Below, one piece after another: positions 42,135-57,044 of a stretch of DNA of 64,000 bases; the first letter of the stretch is position 1, and each line of letters opens with the position of its first letter. Source of the DNA: Trueperaceae bacterium (GTDB taxonomy: Bacteria > Deinococcota > Deinococci > Deinococcales > Trueperaceae); contig JACCWH010000152.1 of assembly GCA_013697735.1 (NCBI GenBank), positions 48,786-112,785 of the forward strand, read 5' to 3'. Below the pieces are notes generated by a model, which was not told where the DNA came from, did no database searches, and saw nothing but the letters and a program-made list of their open reading frames with translations. Position numbers and translations under genes: made by a program.

Positions 42135-43582
42135 CAGAACCGGAAGTAGAGGAAGGGAGAGAAGCTGTCGGCGATGGCCCGCATGAGACCGAGCGCGAAC
42201 AGCGGGACGAGGGCGAAGGTGAGCGCCCGCTCGGCCCGCCCCTGCCAGGCCGGCGGACGTGGGCGCGTGTCGGTCGACTCCGTCGTCGGCTGCGGTACGG
42301 GGGTCGGGAAGAAGATGAGGAGGTACGCGATCACCAGCGTGACGAGCGACCGAGTGGAGAGCTGCCACGCGAGTTCGGTACTGAGGGTGATGCCGTTGAG
42401 CCCGAGCATGCCCGCGTACACCGCGCCCGCGTGTGCGAGGTCGGTCGAACGGAAGAGCACCCAGCCGACGAGCACGAGGGTGAAGGTGAGCGCACGAGCG
42501 GCGAGCCCGCTCACCTCCTCGGTGCGCCGCAGGCCGCGATCGCGCTGCAGGCGTTCGATCGCGAGGAGTGCGCCGTGCCAGGCTCCCCACGCGACGAAGA
42601 CCCACGAGGCGCCGTGCCAGAGCCCGCCGATGACCATCACGAGCAGCAGGTTGACGTAGGTGCGCGACGGCGAGAGGCGGTTCCCGCCCAGCGGGATGTA
42701 GAGGTAGTCGCGCAGCCACCGCGACAGGCTCATGTGCCACCGCTGCCAGAACTCGGTGATGCTCGCGGAGAGGTAGGGGCGTGCGAAGTTCTCCTTGAAG
42801 CGGAAGCCGAGCAGGAGGCCGAGGCCGATCGCCATGTCGCTGTAGCCGCTGAAGTCGAAGAAGAGTTGCGCAGCGAATGCGAGCGTGCCGATCCAGGCTT
42901 CCACCATCGTCGGCGAGGAGAGCGCGAAAGCGCCGTCCGCGATCGGGGCGAGGGCGTCGGCGATGAGTACCTTCTTGCAGAACCCGAGCATGAACCGCTG
43001 TGCACCCTCCGCCAGCATCGGCCCGTCCATGGCCGGTCGGGCGAGTTGGAGGGCGAGATGCTTGTAGCGCACGATCGGACCTGCGATGAGTTGCGGAAAG
43101 AGCGCGATGTAGGCCGCGACGTCGACGAAGCGTGCGCTCATCGGTGCGTCCTCGCGCCACACGTCGACCATGTAGGAGATCGACTGGAAGACGTAGAACG
43201 AGATACCGATCGGCAGGATGATCGACACGGCCGGCAAGGGGCCGGCGCCGAGACTCCTCAGCAGGGCGTCGAGGCTCGCGACGCCGAACTCGGCATACTT
43301 GAAATAGGCCAGGGTCGAGAGTTGCAGGGTCACACCGAGTGTCAGGATCACGCGGGCAGTACCTCGGCGGGACGACTTGAGTCGCGCGACGCTCTCGCCC
43401 ACCGCATATGCGACGACGGTGGCCGCGGCGAAGAGGAGCGCGAAGTCGGGTCGCCACCAGGCGTAGAAGGCGTAGGAGGCGATCAGGATCCAGGTGGTCC
43501 GCGCCCGCGGCGGCAGTACCGCGTAGACCGCCATGAAAGCCGGCAGGAACAAGAAGAGGAAGACCGTGCTGGTGAAGACCAT
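42134..43582 (-). CDS. algI: MBOAT family O-acetyltransferase, AlgI-like
   Basis: 482-aa membrane protein with about 11 helices. MBOAT signatures: FFDFSGYSDMAIGLGLLLGF, EFWQRWHMSLSRWLRDYLYIP and the catalytic His in GGLWHGASWVFV. It passes an acetyl group from acetyl-CoA across the membrane to the periplasmic acetylase. It starts 3 bases after algF. No alginate synthase or epimerase gene is in the window, so the polymer is unknown. Confidence 0.92.
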   Translation of the reverse strand: MVFTSTVFLFLFLPAFMAVYAVLPPRARTTWILIASYAFYAWWRPDFALLFAAATVVAYAVGESVARLKSSRRGTARVILTLGVTLQLSTLAYFKYAEFGVASLDALLRSLGAGPLPAVSIILPIGISFYVFQSISYMVDVWREDAPMSARFVDVAAYIALFPQLIAGPIVRYKHLALQLARPAMDGPMLAEGAQRFMLGFCKKVLIADALAPIADGAFALSSPTMVEAWIGTLAFAAQLFFDFSGYSDMAIGLGLLLGFRFKENFARPYLSASITEFWQRWHMSLSRWLRDYLYIPLGGNRLSPSRTYVNLLLVMVIGGLWHGASWVFVAWGAWHGALLAIERLQRDRGLRRTEEVSGLAARALTFTLVLVGWVLFRSTDLAHAGAVYAGMLGLNGITLSTELAWQLSTRSLVTLVIAYLLIFFPTPVPQPTTESTDTRPRPPAWQGRAERALTFALVPLFALGLMRAIADSFSPFLYFRF

Positions 43583-43585
43583 CGC

Positions 43586-44233
43586 TCAATCGTCGAGTCG
43601 TGATGCCACGTACGCGACGATCAGACCGTCGGCGCCCGCGGCAACGATGACCGCGTGCGCCACGCCTCGCTCGAAGTGCCGCACCTCGAGGTCGATCGTC
43701 TCGGCGCCACCGCGCACGCTGAGCGCCACTTCGGCCTCGGCGATCGCGACGGACGCTTGCGTACCCGGACCGACGCCCTCGACGACGATCGGACCGTCGA
43801 CGACCACCAGGGCGAGCGATTCGTGGTCGGTGAGGTTGTACAGCGCCAACATGCCGCGCGAGGCGTCGCGCAGCGGCGTGTCCTCGATCGTCAGCGCTCC
43901 CTCGCGTGTAGCGAACACGGTGACGAAATCGCCGATCTCGACGTCGATCACCGTCTCCTCGCCCCCGAGGTCGAGCCGCACGGGACCCGGTGCCACGGCG
44001 ACGTACGCGGTGGCACCGGCGAACCCCAGCACCTCGAGTTCGCCGTCGGCGACGCGGACAGCCAGGCCACCCTCGTCCAGCACGTTCACGGCGCGAACGT
44101 ACGCCACGTCGACGGGCGCCTGCGGTCCGTAGAGGTCCTCTTGTGACCACGCCGTTCCCACGAGGGCGAGGACCATGACGGCGAGTGTGCCGAGCACGAC
44201 GGCGTCGGCGGTGCGAAGGCGCGTGAGGATCAT
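43586..44233 (-). CDS. algF: AlgF-like alginate O-acetylation protein
   Basis: 215 aa. Signal peptide about 1-30 ending AWS before Gln. The mature start EDLYGPQAPVDVAYVRAVNV matches the typical AlgF opening (LYxPxxPxxSAFVRVxN). The rest is two beta-sandwich repeats. AlgF is a periplasmic adaptor in the acetylation complex. It is the first gene of the operon. TATCGT lies 8 bases before the ATG on the minus strand. Confidence 0.78.
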   Translation of the reverse strand: MILTRLRTADAVVLGTLAVMVLALVGTAWSQEDLYGPQAPVDVAYVRAVNVLDEGGLAVRVADGELEVLGFAGATAYVAVAPGPVRLDLGGEETVIDVEIGDFVTVFATREGALTIEDTPLRDASRGMLALYNLTDHESLALVVVDGPIVVEGVGPGTQASVAIAEAEVALSVRGGAETIDLEVRHFERGVAHAVIVAAGADGLIVAYVASRLDD

Positions 44234-44241
44234 CAGGATCG

Positions 44242-48128
<3,887 letters not shown>

Positions 48129-48236
48129 TGGCGTGGTTCCGGGCGCGCGGCGCAGTCGCCCACCTGTCTCATGACGGTGTGTCACAGTGGTGGCGATCCC
48201 AGCGCACGTCCCTCGAGGCGTGTAGGAGCCCGTCTC

Positions 48237-48656
48237 GTGCCTCTTCTCAGCTCCCTCTCGCGTACCGTGGTGTGGTGGTCGTGCCTCGTCTCCGGGGTGG
48301 CGTTCGCGCAAGGCGACATCGATCGATCACCCTTCGCCCCGGTGGTGCAGCACCTCATCGACGAGGTCCATGCCGGCATCGTGCCGTGCGACCTCGTGGT
48401 GGACCGAGCGACCCTCTGCTTCACGCTCGCTCCCGGGAGCGTCGCGCTCGTCGCCGAGGGGCTCGAAGCGATGCTGCTGGAGTACGGCGGCGCCCTCGTT
48501 CGTACGTCGTGGCGTTCGGCGAACGGCGTCCATCACGTCGAACTGCTACTCGACGACGACCTTTGGGGCGCGCTGGAGGTGTGGCTCAGCGAGCCCGGCG
48601 ATCGCACGGTGTCGGGTCTCCTGAAGTACGTCACGCGCCGACGTTCCGGACCCTGA
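48237..48656 (+). CDS. Hypothetical exported protein
   Basis: 139 aa. Signal peptide about 1-22 ending VAFA before Gln. The mature protein begins GDIDRSPFAPVVQHLIDEVH and contains two Cys (GIVPCDLVV and ATLCFTL) likely to form a disulfide, then two strands (VHHVELLLDDDLWG). The GTG has AGGAG 8 bases upstream. I do not recognise a family. It is separate from polX by 108 bases. Confidence 0.65.
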   Translation: MPLLSSLSRTVVWWSCLVSGVAFAQGDIDRSPFAPVVQHLIDEVHAGIVPCDLVVDRATLCFTLAPGSVALVAEGLEAMLLEYGGALVRTSWRSANGVHHVELLLDDDLWGALEVWLSEPGDRTVSGLLKYVTRRRSGP

Positions 48657-48726
48657 GGTACTCCGCCGTGAGGAGCCGTCGCTGGCGCACGAAGCCGCAC
48701 CACGACACGCCGGCGGGAGCCTCCAC

Positions 48727-49425
48727 GTGAGCGGACGCTCGCCGTCACCCCGCTTGAGCATCGCGATCGGCGACTACCTCAAGGCGATCTGGTTGCTCGC
48801 GCGCGGTGCCGCCGATGCGCCCGTCGCCACGAGCGCCATCGCCGAGCACCTGGCGGTGTCGCCGGCGTCGGTCTCCGGGATGCTCGCGCGCCTGCAGGAG
48901 CGCGGGTGGGTCACGCATGAGCGCTACCGTGGCGTCACCCTCACCCGAGAGGGCGAGCGCGAGGCGCTGCGGCTCGTCCGCCGCCATCGACTGATCGAGA
49001 CGTTCCTGATCGAGTACCTCGGCTACGCCTGGGACGAGGTTCACGACGAGGCCGAGGCGATCGAGCACGCCATCAGCGATCGTTTCACGGAGCGCCTCGC
49101 CGGGCGGCTCGGCCACCCGACCCACGACCCCCACGGCGACCCCATCCCGAACGCTCGGGGCGGGGTCCCGGCGACGCCCGACACGCCGCTCGACCTCGTC
49201 GACGTGGGGGAGACCCTCGTCGTGTCCAGATTGACGACCCAGGACGCCGCGCTCCTCGCCCGCCTCGATCGCTTGGGCATCCGGCCGGGCAATGGCGTGT
49301 TCGTGATGGCGCGCGATCGCGTGGCCGGTCGGGTACGGGTCCGCGTCGAGGGCGACGACCACGAGCTCGGTGCCGATCTCGCGCAGTACGTCCAGGGTGA
49401 AGTTCGCGACGAGGCGGAATCGTGA
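48727..49425 (+). CDS. DtxR/MntR family metal-dependent regulator
   Basis: 232 aa. Winged HTH (about 8-70: SIAIGDYLKAIWLLARG, IAEHLAVSPASVSGMLARL) and a dimerisation/metal-binding domain with EVHDEAEAIEHAISDRF, whose Glu and His residues resemble DtxR/MntR metal ligands. A C-terminal FeoA/SH3-like domain (about 155-232) is present, as in DtxR and IdeR. It senses Mn2+ or Fe2+. GTG start with GGGAG seven bases upstream. It overlaps the next small gene (GTGA). Confidence 0.9.
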   Translation: MSGRSPSPRLSIAIGDYLKAIWLLARGAADAPVATSAIAEHLAVSPASVSGMLARLQERGWVTHERYRGVTLTREGEREALRLVRRHRLIETFLIEYLGYAWDEVHDEAEAIEHAISDRFTERLAGRLGHPTHDPHGDPIPNARGGVPATPDTPLDLVDVGETLVVSRLTTQDAALLARLDRLGIRPGNGVFVMARDRVAGRVRVRVEGDDHELGADLAQYVQGEVRDEAES

Positions 49426-49697
49426 CGGAGCGGGGCGCCGTCGGACGGGAGAGTGTGCAAGGGGAGCTCTTCGTGCACGCTCGCGTGGTGCTGCGTCGGA
49501 TGCCGGCGACGGGCGCGACCGTGCGACTGCGACTCGAACCGCTCGGCGGCGGCCTCGTGCGCGTCGTGGAGGCGGCTCGACGCTCTGCCGGGGCGAGCGC
49601 CTTCAAAGACCTTCCGGGGGAGGTGGGGCGGGTGGTGCGCTTCGAGCAGCTCGGACTCGATACCGCCTATGCCCGGCTCTTCGGCGACGAGGCATGA
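49422..49697 (+). CDS. Hypothetical protein, coupled to the DtxR gene
   Basis: 91 aa, no signal or membrane helix. The sequence alternates strands (ELFVHARVVLRRM, TVRLRLEPLGGGLVRVV) and a late EVGRVVRFEQLGLDTAY segment. I do not recognise it. The GTG overlaps the DtxR stop by 4 bases, which supports translation. Confidence 0.5.
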   Translation: MTERGAVGRESVQGELFVHARVVLRRMPATGATVRLRLEPLGGGLVRVVEAARRSAGASAFKDLPGEVGRVVRFEQLGLDTAYARLFGDEA

Positions 49698-49950
49698 GCG
49701 CCCCTCCCACGATCGGTCGTCCATCAGGTATACAGAGGGTCGCTGGACCGGGCGTGCCCGACGTGTCGGACGCGCTCCCGCGTCCATGTGCACCGCAGCA
49801 CGCACGCCACGACCCGACCGACGGCACCGTCCGTGTCGATGGTGAGCACGTGCCCGGCCCGAGGCCGGCGCGGATTCGAGGAGGCGAGATGACGGCGAGG
49901 CCCGAGAAGACGGCGAGGCCGATGCCGACGAGCGCTCCGAGCGTGTCTGG
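49698..49950 (+). other. Intergenic region before the Mrp operon
   Basis: No convincing gene. A TATACA sequence at 49730-49735 is the best -10-like site for the Mrp operon, but no matching -35 or metal-regulator operator is obvious. One frame stays open across it but its translation is Pro/Arg-rich and unlike a protein. Confidence 0.4.
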
Positions 49951-52320
49951 GTGCCCGGGGGCGACCGGGTGCTGATCGCCGTGCTGCTCGCGTTCGGCGT
50001 GGCCCTGGCCGCGCCGGTCATCGTGCGCGTCGCGGGCGACCGCTCGGGCTGGGTGCTCGCCCTGCTCCCCGCCGGCATCACGGCCTACCTGCTGAGCCAT
50101 GGTTCTCGAGTGGCGGCGGGCGAGAGCATCGTCGAACGCGTCGCCTGGGTGAGCGCGCTCGACATCCACCTGTCGATGCGCCTCGACGGCCTGTCGTTGG
50201 TCTTCGCCCTGATGATCGCAGGTATCGGCACCGCCATCGTGATCTACGCCGGCGGATACCTTCGGGGCGACCGTCAGCTACCGCGCTTCTACCTCCTGCT
50301 GCTAGCGTTCATGGCGGCGATGCTCGGCGTCGTCTTATCCGACAACCTCATCAGCCTCTTCGTGTTCTGGGAGCTCACCAGCATTACGTCGTACTTTCTC
50401 GTCGGGTACAAGCACGAGGACGAGACGAGCCGGAAGAGTGCGCTGCAGGCGCTCCTCGTTACCGCTGGCGGCGGGCTCGCCATGCTCGCCGGCTTCCTGA
50501 TCCTCGGGCTCGTCGGCGGCACCTTCGAGATCTCCGAACTCCTCTCCGATCCCGAGGCGATCCGAGGCCACGAGGCGTACCTCGCCATCTTGCTGCTCGT
50601 CGGGCTCGGCGCACTCACGAAGTCGGCGCAATGGCCATTCCACTTCTGGTTGCCGAACGCCATGGCGGCGCCGACCCCGGTATCGGCCTACCTTCACAGC
50701 GCCACGATGGTCAAGGCCGGCGTCTACCTCCTCGCGCGTCTCTCGCCGGCGCTCGGGGGTACCCCCGCCTGGTTTTGGCTCTTGACCCTCGCGGGTGCGG
50801 CCACGATGCTCGCGGCAGGATCGCTCGCACTCCTACAGCGCGACAGCAAGCGGCTGCTCGCCTACTCCACCCTCATCGCGCTCGGTACGCTCGTCATGCT
50901 GATCGGCGTCGGAACACCCGGCGCGATCTCGGCGATGATCGTCTTCCTTGTCGGGCACGCGCTCTACAAGGCACCGCTCTTCATGGTGGCCGGATCGGTC
51001 GACCACGAAGCCGGCTCACGCGACGTGACCGCGTTGCGTGGCCTCGGTCGCGTCATGCCGATCACGTGGATCACGGCGCTCGTCGCGGGCCTCAGTGCCG
51101 GAGGGCTCCCCCCGCTCTTCGGCTTCGTCGCCAAGGAACTCGCCTACGAAGGGCTCTTCGAGAACCCGCTGCTCCTCGGGGCGCTCATCGCCGCGAGCGC
51201 CGTGATGGTGCTCATCGTCTACCTAGTGGCCTGGCGCCCGTTCGCCGGTCGTGAGATCCACGCGCCTTCGGCCCCGCACGAAGCCCCCCTCTCGATGTGG
51301 CTCGGCCCCGCGCTCTTGGCGGCGGGCGGTGCGGTGCTGGGCTTCGCGCCGTGGCTCATCGGCGACAGCCTCATGGTGCCGGCGGCGGCGGCCGTGCTCG
51401 GGGAGTTGCACCCGTTCCGCCTCTACCTCTGGCACGGTTTCACGCTCGCGCTCGGTCTGTCGGCAGTGACCGTGGCCTTGGGCGTGGTGCTGGTGTGGCG
51501 CTGGCGACCCGTGCACGACGCGCTCCGCTCGCGCACGCTCGGCTGGACCTTCGGACCGGTCGGCGGCTACGATGCGCTCATGGCGGGCCTCGTCCGATTC
51601 GCGGCCTGGCAGACGCGGGTGCTGCAGTCCGACGATCTCCGGCATCACATGACCATCATCCTCGGCTTCACCGTGGCGCTCACCGGACTGACCGCCACCT
51701 TTCGGGGGGAGCTCGCCTTCGACCTGCGCCACGAGGCCGGATACTTCTACGAGTACATCGTGCTCGTGCTGGTGGGCGCCGCCGCGATATCGGCGCTGCG
51801 AGCGCACTCTCGCCTCGTCGCCATCACCTCGCTCGGCGTCGCCGGCTTCGGTATCGCCATCGTGTTCGTCTTCTTCGCCGCCCCCGACCTCGCCATCACG
51901 CAGTTCCTGGTGGAGACGCTGATCGTGATCATCGTCGCACTCGTGCTCATCCGACTGCCGCGGGGATCGCTGCGCGAGACGTCGAACGGGAGCGTCCGAG
52001 CGATCGCGGGTACGATCGCCGTGGCCGGCGGCGCGCTCTTCACCGTCCTGACCCTGGCCGTCACCGCGCTCCCCTTCGACGCTAGCCTCACGACATTTTT
52101 CGAGGCCGAGAGCTACCCCGCGGCCCAGGGGCGCAACATCGTGAACGTCATCCTGGTGGACTTTCGTGCGATCGACACGCTCGGCGAGATCACCGTGCTC
52201 GCGGTCGCAGCGAGTGGGGCGTACGCGCTGCTCCGGCGCTCGTTCGGGCGCCGGCGAGACGACGTCGACACCGAAGATCGCTCCGATCGGGTGCACGTCG
52301 AGCGGGGGGGCGGTGCATGA
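49951..52320 (+). CDS. mrpA: Mrp Na+/H+ antiporter subunit A
   Basis: 789-aa membrane protein, about 20 helices, full-length MrpA. The NuoL-like antiporter core has [17 protein letters not shown] (conserved Glu), [16 protein letters not shown] and [17 protein letters not shown]. The C-terminal part (from about 560) is the MrpA-specific DUF4040/MbhD-E-like extension with [19 protein letters not shown]. It works with subunits B to G to export Na+ in exchange for H+. The GTG start is not well fixed; an in-frame GTG at 49969 is possible. It overlaps mrpB (ATGA). Confidence 0.93.
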   Translation: MPGGDRVLIAVLLAFGVALAAPVIVRVAGDRSGWVLALLPAGITAYLLSHGSRVAAGESIVERVAWVSALDIHLSMRLDGLSLVFALMIAGIGTAIVIYAGGYLRGDRQLPRFYLLLLAFMAAMLGVVLSDNLISLFVFWELTSITSYFLVGYKHEDETSRKSALQALLVTAGGGLAMLAGFLILGLVGGTFEISELLSDPEAIRGHEAYLAILLLVGLGALTKSAQWPFHFWLPNAMAAPTPVSAYLHSATMVKAGVYLLARLSPALGGTPAWFWLLTLAGAATMLAAGSLALLQRDSKRLLAYSTLIALGTLVMLIGVGTPGAISAMIVFLVGHALYKAPLFMVAGSVDHEAGSRDVTALRGLGRVMPITWITALVAGLSAGGLPPLFGFVAKELAYEGLFENPLLLGALIAASAVMVLIVYLVAWRPFAGREIHAPSAPHEAPLSMWLGPALLAAGGAVLGFAPWLIGDSLMVPAAAAVLGELHPFRLYLWHGFTLALGLSAVTVALGVVLVWRWRPVHDALRSRTLGWTFGPVGGYDALMAGLVRFAAWQTRVLQSDDLRHHMTIILGFTVALTGLTATFRGELAFDLRHEAGYFYEYIVLVLVGAAAISALRAHSRLVAITSLGVAGFGIAIVFVFFAAPDLAITQFLVETLIVIIVALVLIRLPRGSLRETSNGSVRAIAGTIAVAGGALFTVLTLAVTALPFDASLTTFFEAESYPAAQGRNIVNVILVDFRAIDTLGEITVLAVAASGAYALLRRSFGRRRDDVDTEDRSDRVHVERGGGA

Positions 52321-52730
52321 ACAGCCTCATCCTCCGGAGCGCCACGCAGCTCCTCCTCACGATCCTGCTCCTCTTCTCGTTCTTCCTCATGCTCCGGGGC
52401 CACGATCTCCCCGGGGGTGGCTTCATCGGCGGACTCGTCGCCGCAGCGGCGGTGGCGCTCTATGCGATCGCCTTCGGGTATCGCGCCGCGCAGGCCATGC
52501 TCCGCATCTCGCCGCGGGCGCTCGTCGGCTGGGGGCTGCTCGCAGCCGTCGCCTCGGGGTTCCTGGCGTTGCTGCAGGGTCAAGCCTTCCTCACGGGCCA
52601 GTGGTGGATCGTCGAACTCGGCGGCGGCGCCGAATTGAAGTTGAGTTCCCCGCTGCTCTTCGACATCGGTGTCTACCTGGTGGTGGTCGGGACCATCCTC
52701 ACGATGCTCTTCGCACTGGAGGAGCGCTGA
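52317..52730 (+). CDS. mrpB: Mrp antiporter subunit B
   Basis: 137 aa, four helices. MnhB signature [16 protein letters not shown] near residue 27. The ATG overlaps the mrpA stop. Part of the membrane complex. Confidence 0.93.
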   Translation: MNSLILRSATQLLLTILLLFSFFLMLRGHDLPGGGFIGGLVAAAAVALYAIAFGYRAAQAMLRISPRALVGWGLLAAVASGFLALLQGQAFLTGQWWIVELGGGAELKLSSPLLFDIGVYLVVVGTILTMLFALEER

Positions 52731-52731
52731 C

Positions 52732-53124
52732 GTGGAGACACCCCTGGCGCTCACCGTCGGCGTGCTCTTCGCGTGTGGCCTCTACCTCGTGATGCAGCGA
52801 AACCTGCTGCGGTTCGTGTTCGGGTTGCTGCTCCTCTCGGGGTCGGTCAATCTGCTCATCTTCACCGTCGGCCGCCTCACTCGGGGCGCCCCGGCGTTCG
52901 TGCCGAGCGAATTGAGCACACCACCGGGTGACGTCTCGAATGCGCTGCCGCAAGCACTCATCCTGACGGCGATCGTGATCGGGTTCGGCCTGGTCGTCTT
53001 CGCCATGATCCTCCTCCTGCGCACCTACGAGCGCCTGGGCACGGTGAAGACCGAGGAGCTCTCGGCCCACCTCGAAGCGCCTCGGCCCGTCCCGATGCGA
53101 CACGACGACGAGGCACCCGCATGA
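52732..53124 (+). CDS. mrpC: Mrp antiporter subunit C
   Basis: 130 aa, NuoK-like with three helices: GLYLVMQRNLLRFVFGL, GSVNLLIFTVGRL and NALPQALILTAIVIGFG (the ALPQALxLTAIVI motif is diagnostic). GTG start one base after the mrpB stop. The polar tail is longer than usual. Confidence 0.93.
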   Translation: METPLALTVGVLFACGLYLVMQRNLLRFVFGLLLLSGSVNLLIFTVGRLTRGAPAFVPSELSTPPGDVSNALPQALILTAIVIGFGLVVFAMILLLRTYERLGTVKTEELSAHLEAPRPVPMRHDDEAPA

Positions 53125-54629
53125 GCTGGCTCGTGGGGGCGCCGGTCATCCTGCCGCTCGCGGTTGCGGCGCTGCTCTTCGTGCTCCAGGGCCGCCGTGA
53201 GGCGCAACGTGTGATCTCGACCGCCTCGACGGCGCTCTTGGTGACGCTCTCCGCGATCCTGCTCTACCGGGTGTCGGAGGGAGGGATCCTCGTCGCGCAG
53301 TTCGGCGAGTGGCGTGCACCGTTCGGCATCAGCTTCGTGGCCGATCACTTGAGCGCCATCATGGTGGTGATCACCGGGGTCATGGCGGTCGCAACGGCGG
53401 TCTACGCACTGCGCGACATCGACCCCGACCGCGAGGCACTCGGCTACCACCCGCTCTTCCAAGTCCTCCTCGCCGGTATCAACGGCGCCTTCCTCACCGG
53501 CGACCTCTTCAACATGTACGTCTGGTTCGAGGTGCTGCTGATCGCGTCGTTCGTGCTGCTCACGCTCGGCAACCGCCGCGAACAGCTCGAGGGGGGCATC
53601 AAGTACGTGGCGGTGAACCTCGTCTCGTCGCTCGTCTTCCTCGGGGCGATCGGGCTCGTGTACGGCGTGACCGGCACGCTCAACATGGCCGACCTGGCGA
53701 TCCGGTTGCCGCAGGCACCGGGCGGACTCGTGAGCGTGATCGCCATGCTGTTCATGGTGGCGTTCGGGATCAAAGCGGCGCTCTTCCCGCTCTTCTTCTG
53801 GCTGCCGGCGTCGTACCACACGCCGCCGCAGGCGATCGCGGCGATCTTCGCCGGTATGCTCACGAAGGTCGGGGTGTACGCGCTCATCCGCGTGTTCACC
53901 CTGCTCTTCGTGCACGACGTCGCCTACACCCACACGATCCTCCTGTGGATCGCCGGCTTCACGATGGTCACCGGGGTGCTCGGGGCGGCCGCGCAGAACG
54001 ACTTCAGGAAGATCCTCTCGTTCCACATCATCAGCCAGATCGGGTACATGATCATGGGCCTCGCGCTCTACACGCCGCTGGCACTGCTCGGCGCCGTCTT
54101 CTACATCGTCCACCACATCATCGTGAAGGCGAACCTCTTCCTGGTGGCGGGCATCGTGCGTCGCTACGCCGGCTCGTTCGACCTCGATCGGCTCGGGGGC
54201 CTCTACCGGAGGGCGCCCTTCCTCTCGGTCCTGTTCCTGGTCCCGGCCTTTTCACTCGCTGGCTTTCCGCCGCTCTCGGGCTTCTGGGCCAAGCTCGTCG
54301 TGGTGCTTGCCGCCGCCGACGTGGGGGCGTGGCCGATCGTCGCCGTGGCACTCGTGGTCGGCCTCCTGACGATCTACTCGATGACGAAGATCTGGCAGGC
54401 CGCGTTCTGGTCGCCGCTCCCCGACGGAGTCGAGCTGGCGCCGCGCCCGTCGGGATTGCTCTACGCCCCCGTGATCGGCCTCGCGCTCCTGACGCTGGCG
54501 ATCGGTTTCTGGAGCGGACCGTTCCTCGCGGTTGCAGAGGCGGCGGCCACGGAGCTCATGGACCCGACCGCGTACGTCCGGGCGGTGCTCGGCGACGCCG
54601 CGGCCGCGACGATCGGACGCACCCCGTGA
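53121..54629 (+). CDS. mrpD: Mrp antiporter subunit D
   Basis: 502-aa NuoM/N-like subunit, about 14 helices. Core motifs NMYVWFEVLLIASFVLLTLG (conserved Glu), GIKAALFPLFFWLPASYHTP and FAGMLTKVGVYALIRVF (conserved Lys). It is the second ion-translocating subunit. The ATG overlaps the mrpC stop, and the stop overlaps the mrpE start. Confidence 0.95.
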   Translation: MSWLVGAPVILPLAVAALLFVLQGRREAQRVISTASTALLVTLSAILLYRVSEGGILVAQFGEWRAPFGISFVADHLSAIMVVITGVMAVATAVYALRDIDPDREALGYHPLFQVLLAGINGAFLTGDLFNMYVWFEVLLIASFVLLTLGNRREQLEGGIKYVAVNLVSSLVFLGAIGLVYGVTGTLNMADLAIRLPQAPGGLVSVIAMLFMVAFGIKAALFPLFFWLPASYHTPPQAIAAIFAGMLTKVGVYALIRVFTLLFVHDVAYTHTILLWIAGFTMVTGVLGAAAQNDFRKILSFHIISQIGYMIMGLALYTPLALLGAVFYIVHHIIVKANLFLVAGIVRRYAGSFDLDRLGGLYRRAPFLSVLFLVPAFSLAGFPPLSGFWAKLVVVLAAADVGAWPIVAVALVVGLLTIYSMTKIWQAAFWSPLPDGVELAPRPSGLLYAPVIGLALLTLAIGFWSGPFLAVAEAAATELMDPTAYVRAVLGDAAAATIGRTP

Positions 54630-55099
54630 GGCTCTTCGGCCTCAACATGGTGCTGGCGCTCGTGTGGGCGATGGCGGGGGGCGTGATCACGCTCGGCACG
54701 CTCGCCTTCGGCTTCGTCGTGGGGATGGCCGTGCTGCACTTCGTCGGTCCGGTACTGGGCGACGAGCGCTACGCGCTGCGGTTCGTCTTGGCGATCGGCC
54801 TGCTCTTCTTCTTCCTCAAGGAGTTGGTCCTCTCCAGCGTGCGCGTGGCGATCGACGTCATCAAGCCGAGCCTGACCATGCGACCGGCGGTCGTGTCGGT
54901 GCCGCTTGCGCTCACGAGCGACGCCCAGATCACCCTCCTCGCCAACCTCATCTCGCTCACGCCGGGGACGCTCTCCGTCGACGTCTCCGACGATAAATCG
55001 TGCCTCTACGTGCACGCGATGTACGGCGAGGACGCCGAGGCACTTCGCCGTGGCATCAAGGCGGACTTCGAGCACCGCATCGCGGAGGTGTTCCGGTGA
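54626..55099 (+). CDS. mrpE: Mrp antiporter subunit E
   Basis: 157 aa. Two or three N-terminal helices, then a cytoplasmic domain with the diagnostic SLTPGTLSVDVSDD. The GTG overlaps the mrpD stop, and the stop overlaps the mrpF start. Confidence 0.92.
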   Translation: MRLFGLNMVLALVWAMAGGVITLGTLAFGFVVGMAVLHFVGPVLGDERYALRFVLAIGLLFFFLKELVLSSVRVAIDVIKPSLTMRPAVVSVPLALTSDAQITLLANLISLTPGTLSVDVSDDKSCLYVHAMYGEDAEALRRGIKADFEHRIAEVFR

Positions 55100-55398
55100 C
55101 GCTCTTCGACGGCCCCGTCAGCTTCTTGCAGGTCAGCGCCTACGTCGGCTTCGGCGGTGTGACGATCGCGATCTGTGCGGCGTTCGTGCGCGTGGTCGTG
55201 GGGCCGAGCATGCCCGACCGCGTGCTCGCGCTCGACCTGATCGGGCTCCTGTCGGTCTCGCTCATCGGCCTCTACGCCATCGCGTCGGGCGAATCGCTCT
55301 TCCTGGACGCGGCGATCGCGTTGGCGCTCATCAGCTTCCTGGGCACGGTCGCCTTCTCGCGCTTCATCGAATGGCGGGGGGAGGAGCCCGATGCTTGA
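55096..55398 (+). CDS. mrpF: Mrp antiporter subunit F
   Basis: 100 aa, three helices. MnhF signature VVGPSMPDRVLALDLIG. GTG start overlapping the mrpE stop. Its end overlaps mrpG by 8 bases. Confidence 0.93.
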   Translation: MTLFDGPVSFLQVSAYVGFGGVTIAICAAFVRVVVGPSMPDRVLALDLIGLLSVSLIGLYAIASGESLFLDAAIALALISFLGTVAFSRFIEWRGEEPDA

Positions 55399-55786
55399 GG
55401 GCGTGATCGAGATCGTCGCGGGCGTGCTGATCCTGGCGGGCGCTTTCTTCGTGTTGGTTTCGGCGCTCGGCTTGCTCCGGCTTCCCGACCTGTTCATGCG
55501 CATGCACGCCGCCACCAAGGCCGGCACGCTCGGGGCCGGACTCGTCCTGTTCGCGGCCGCGCTCTTCTTCGGCGAACTCGCCGTGTCGATCAAGGCGGCG
55601 GTGGTCTTCCTCTTCCTCCTCCTCACGGCGCCCGTTGCCGCGCACGTGCTCGGACGCGCCGCCTACTACGCAGGCGTCACCCTCTGGGACCGCACGATGC
55701 TCGACGAGCTGCGCGGGAAGTACGACGAGTCGACCGACGAGCACGACGGGCCCGGCGCCGGGTCGCCCGCTCCGAGCGACCGGTAG
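55391..55786 (+). CDS. mrpG: Mrp antiporter subunit G
   Basis: 131 aa, three helices. MnhG signature [23 protein letters not shown] and the following hydrophobic pair. The last gene of the operon, so all seven subunits A to G are present in the standard order. Confidence 0.93.
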   Translation: MLEGVIEIVAGVLILAGAFFVLVSALGLLRLPDLFMRMHAATKAGTLGAGLVLFAAALFFGELAVSIKAAVVFLFLLLTAPVAAHVLGRAAYYAGVTLWDRTMLDELRGKYDESTDEHDGPGAGSPAPSDR

Positions 55787-55797
55787 CGCCTCCCTGG

Positions 55798-55803
55798 TAC
55801 CGT
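55798..55803 (+). promoter_or_regulatory. -10 box TACCGT before kbl
   Basis: TACCGT lies 6 bases before the ATG at 55810, indicating a separate leaderless promoter 12 bases after mrpG. Confidence 0.5.
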
Positions 55804-55809
55804 GAGCCC

Positions 55810-57036
<1,227 letters not shown>

Positions 57037-57044
57037 GGCGGGGC

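Noticed and set aside
49698..49950. An open frame in the gap before mrpA
   Set aside because: Pro/Arg-rich composition with no protein-like pattern, no ribosome site, and no domain.
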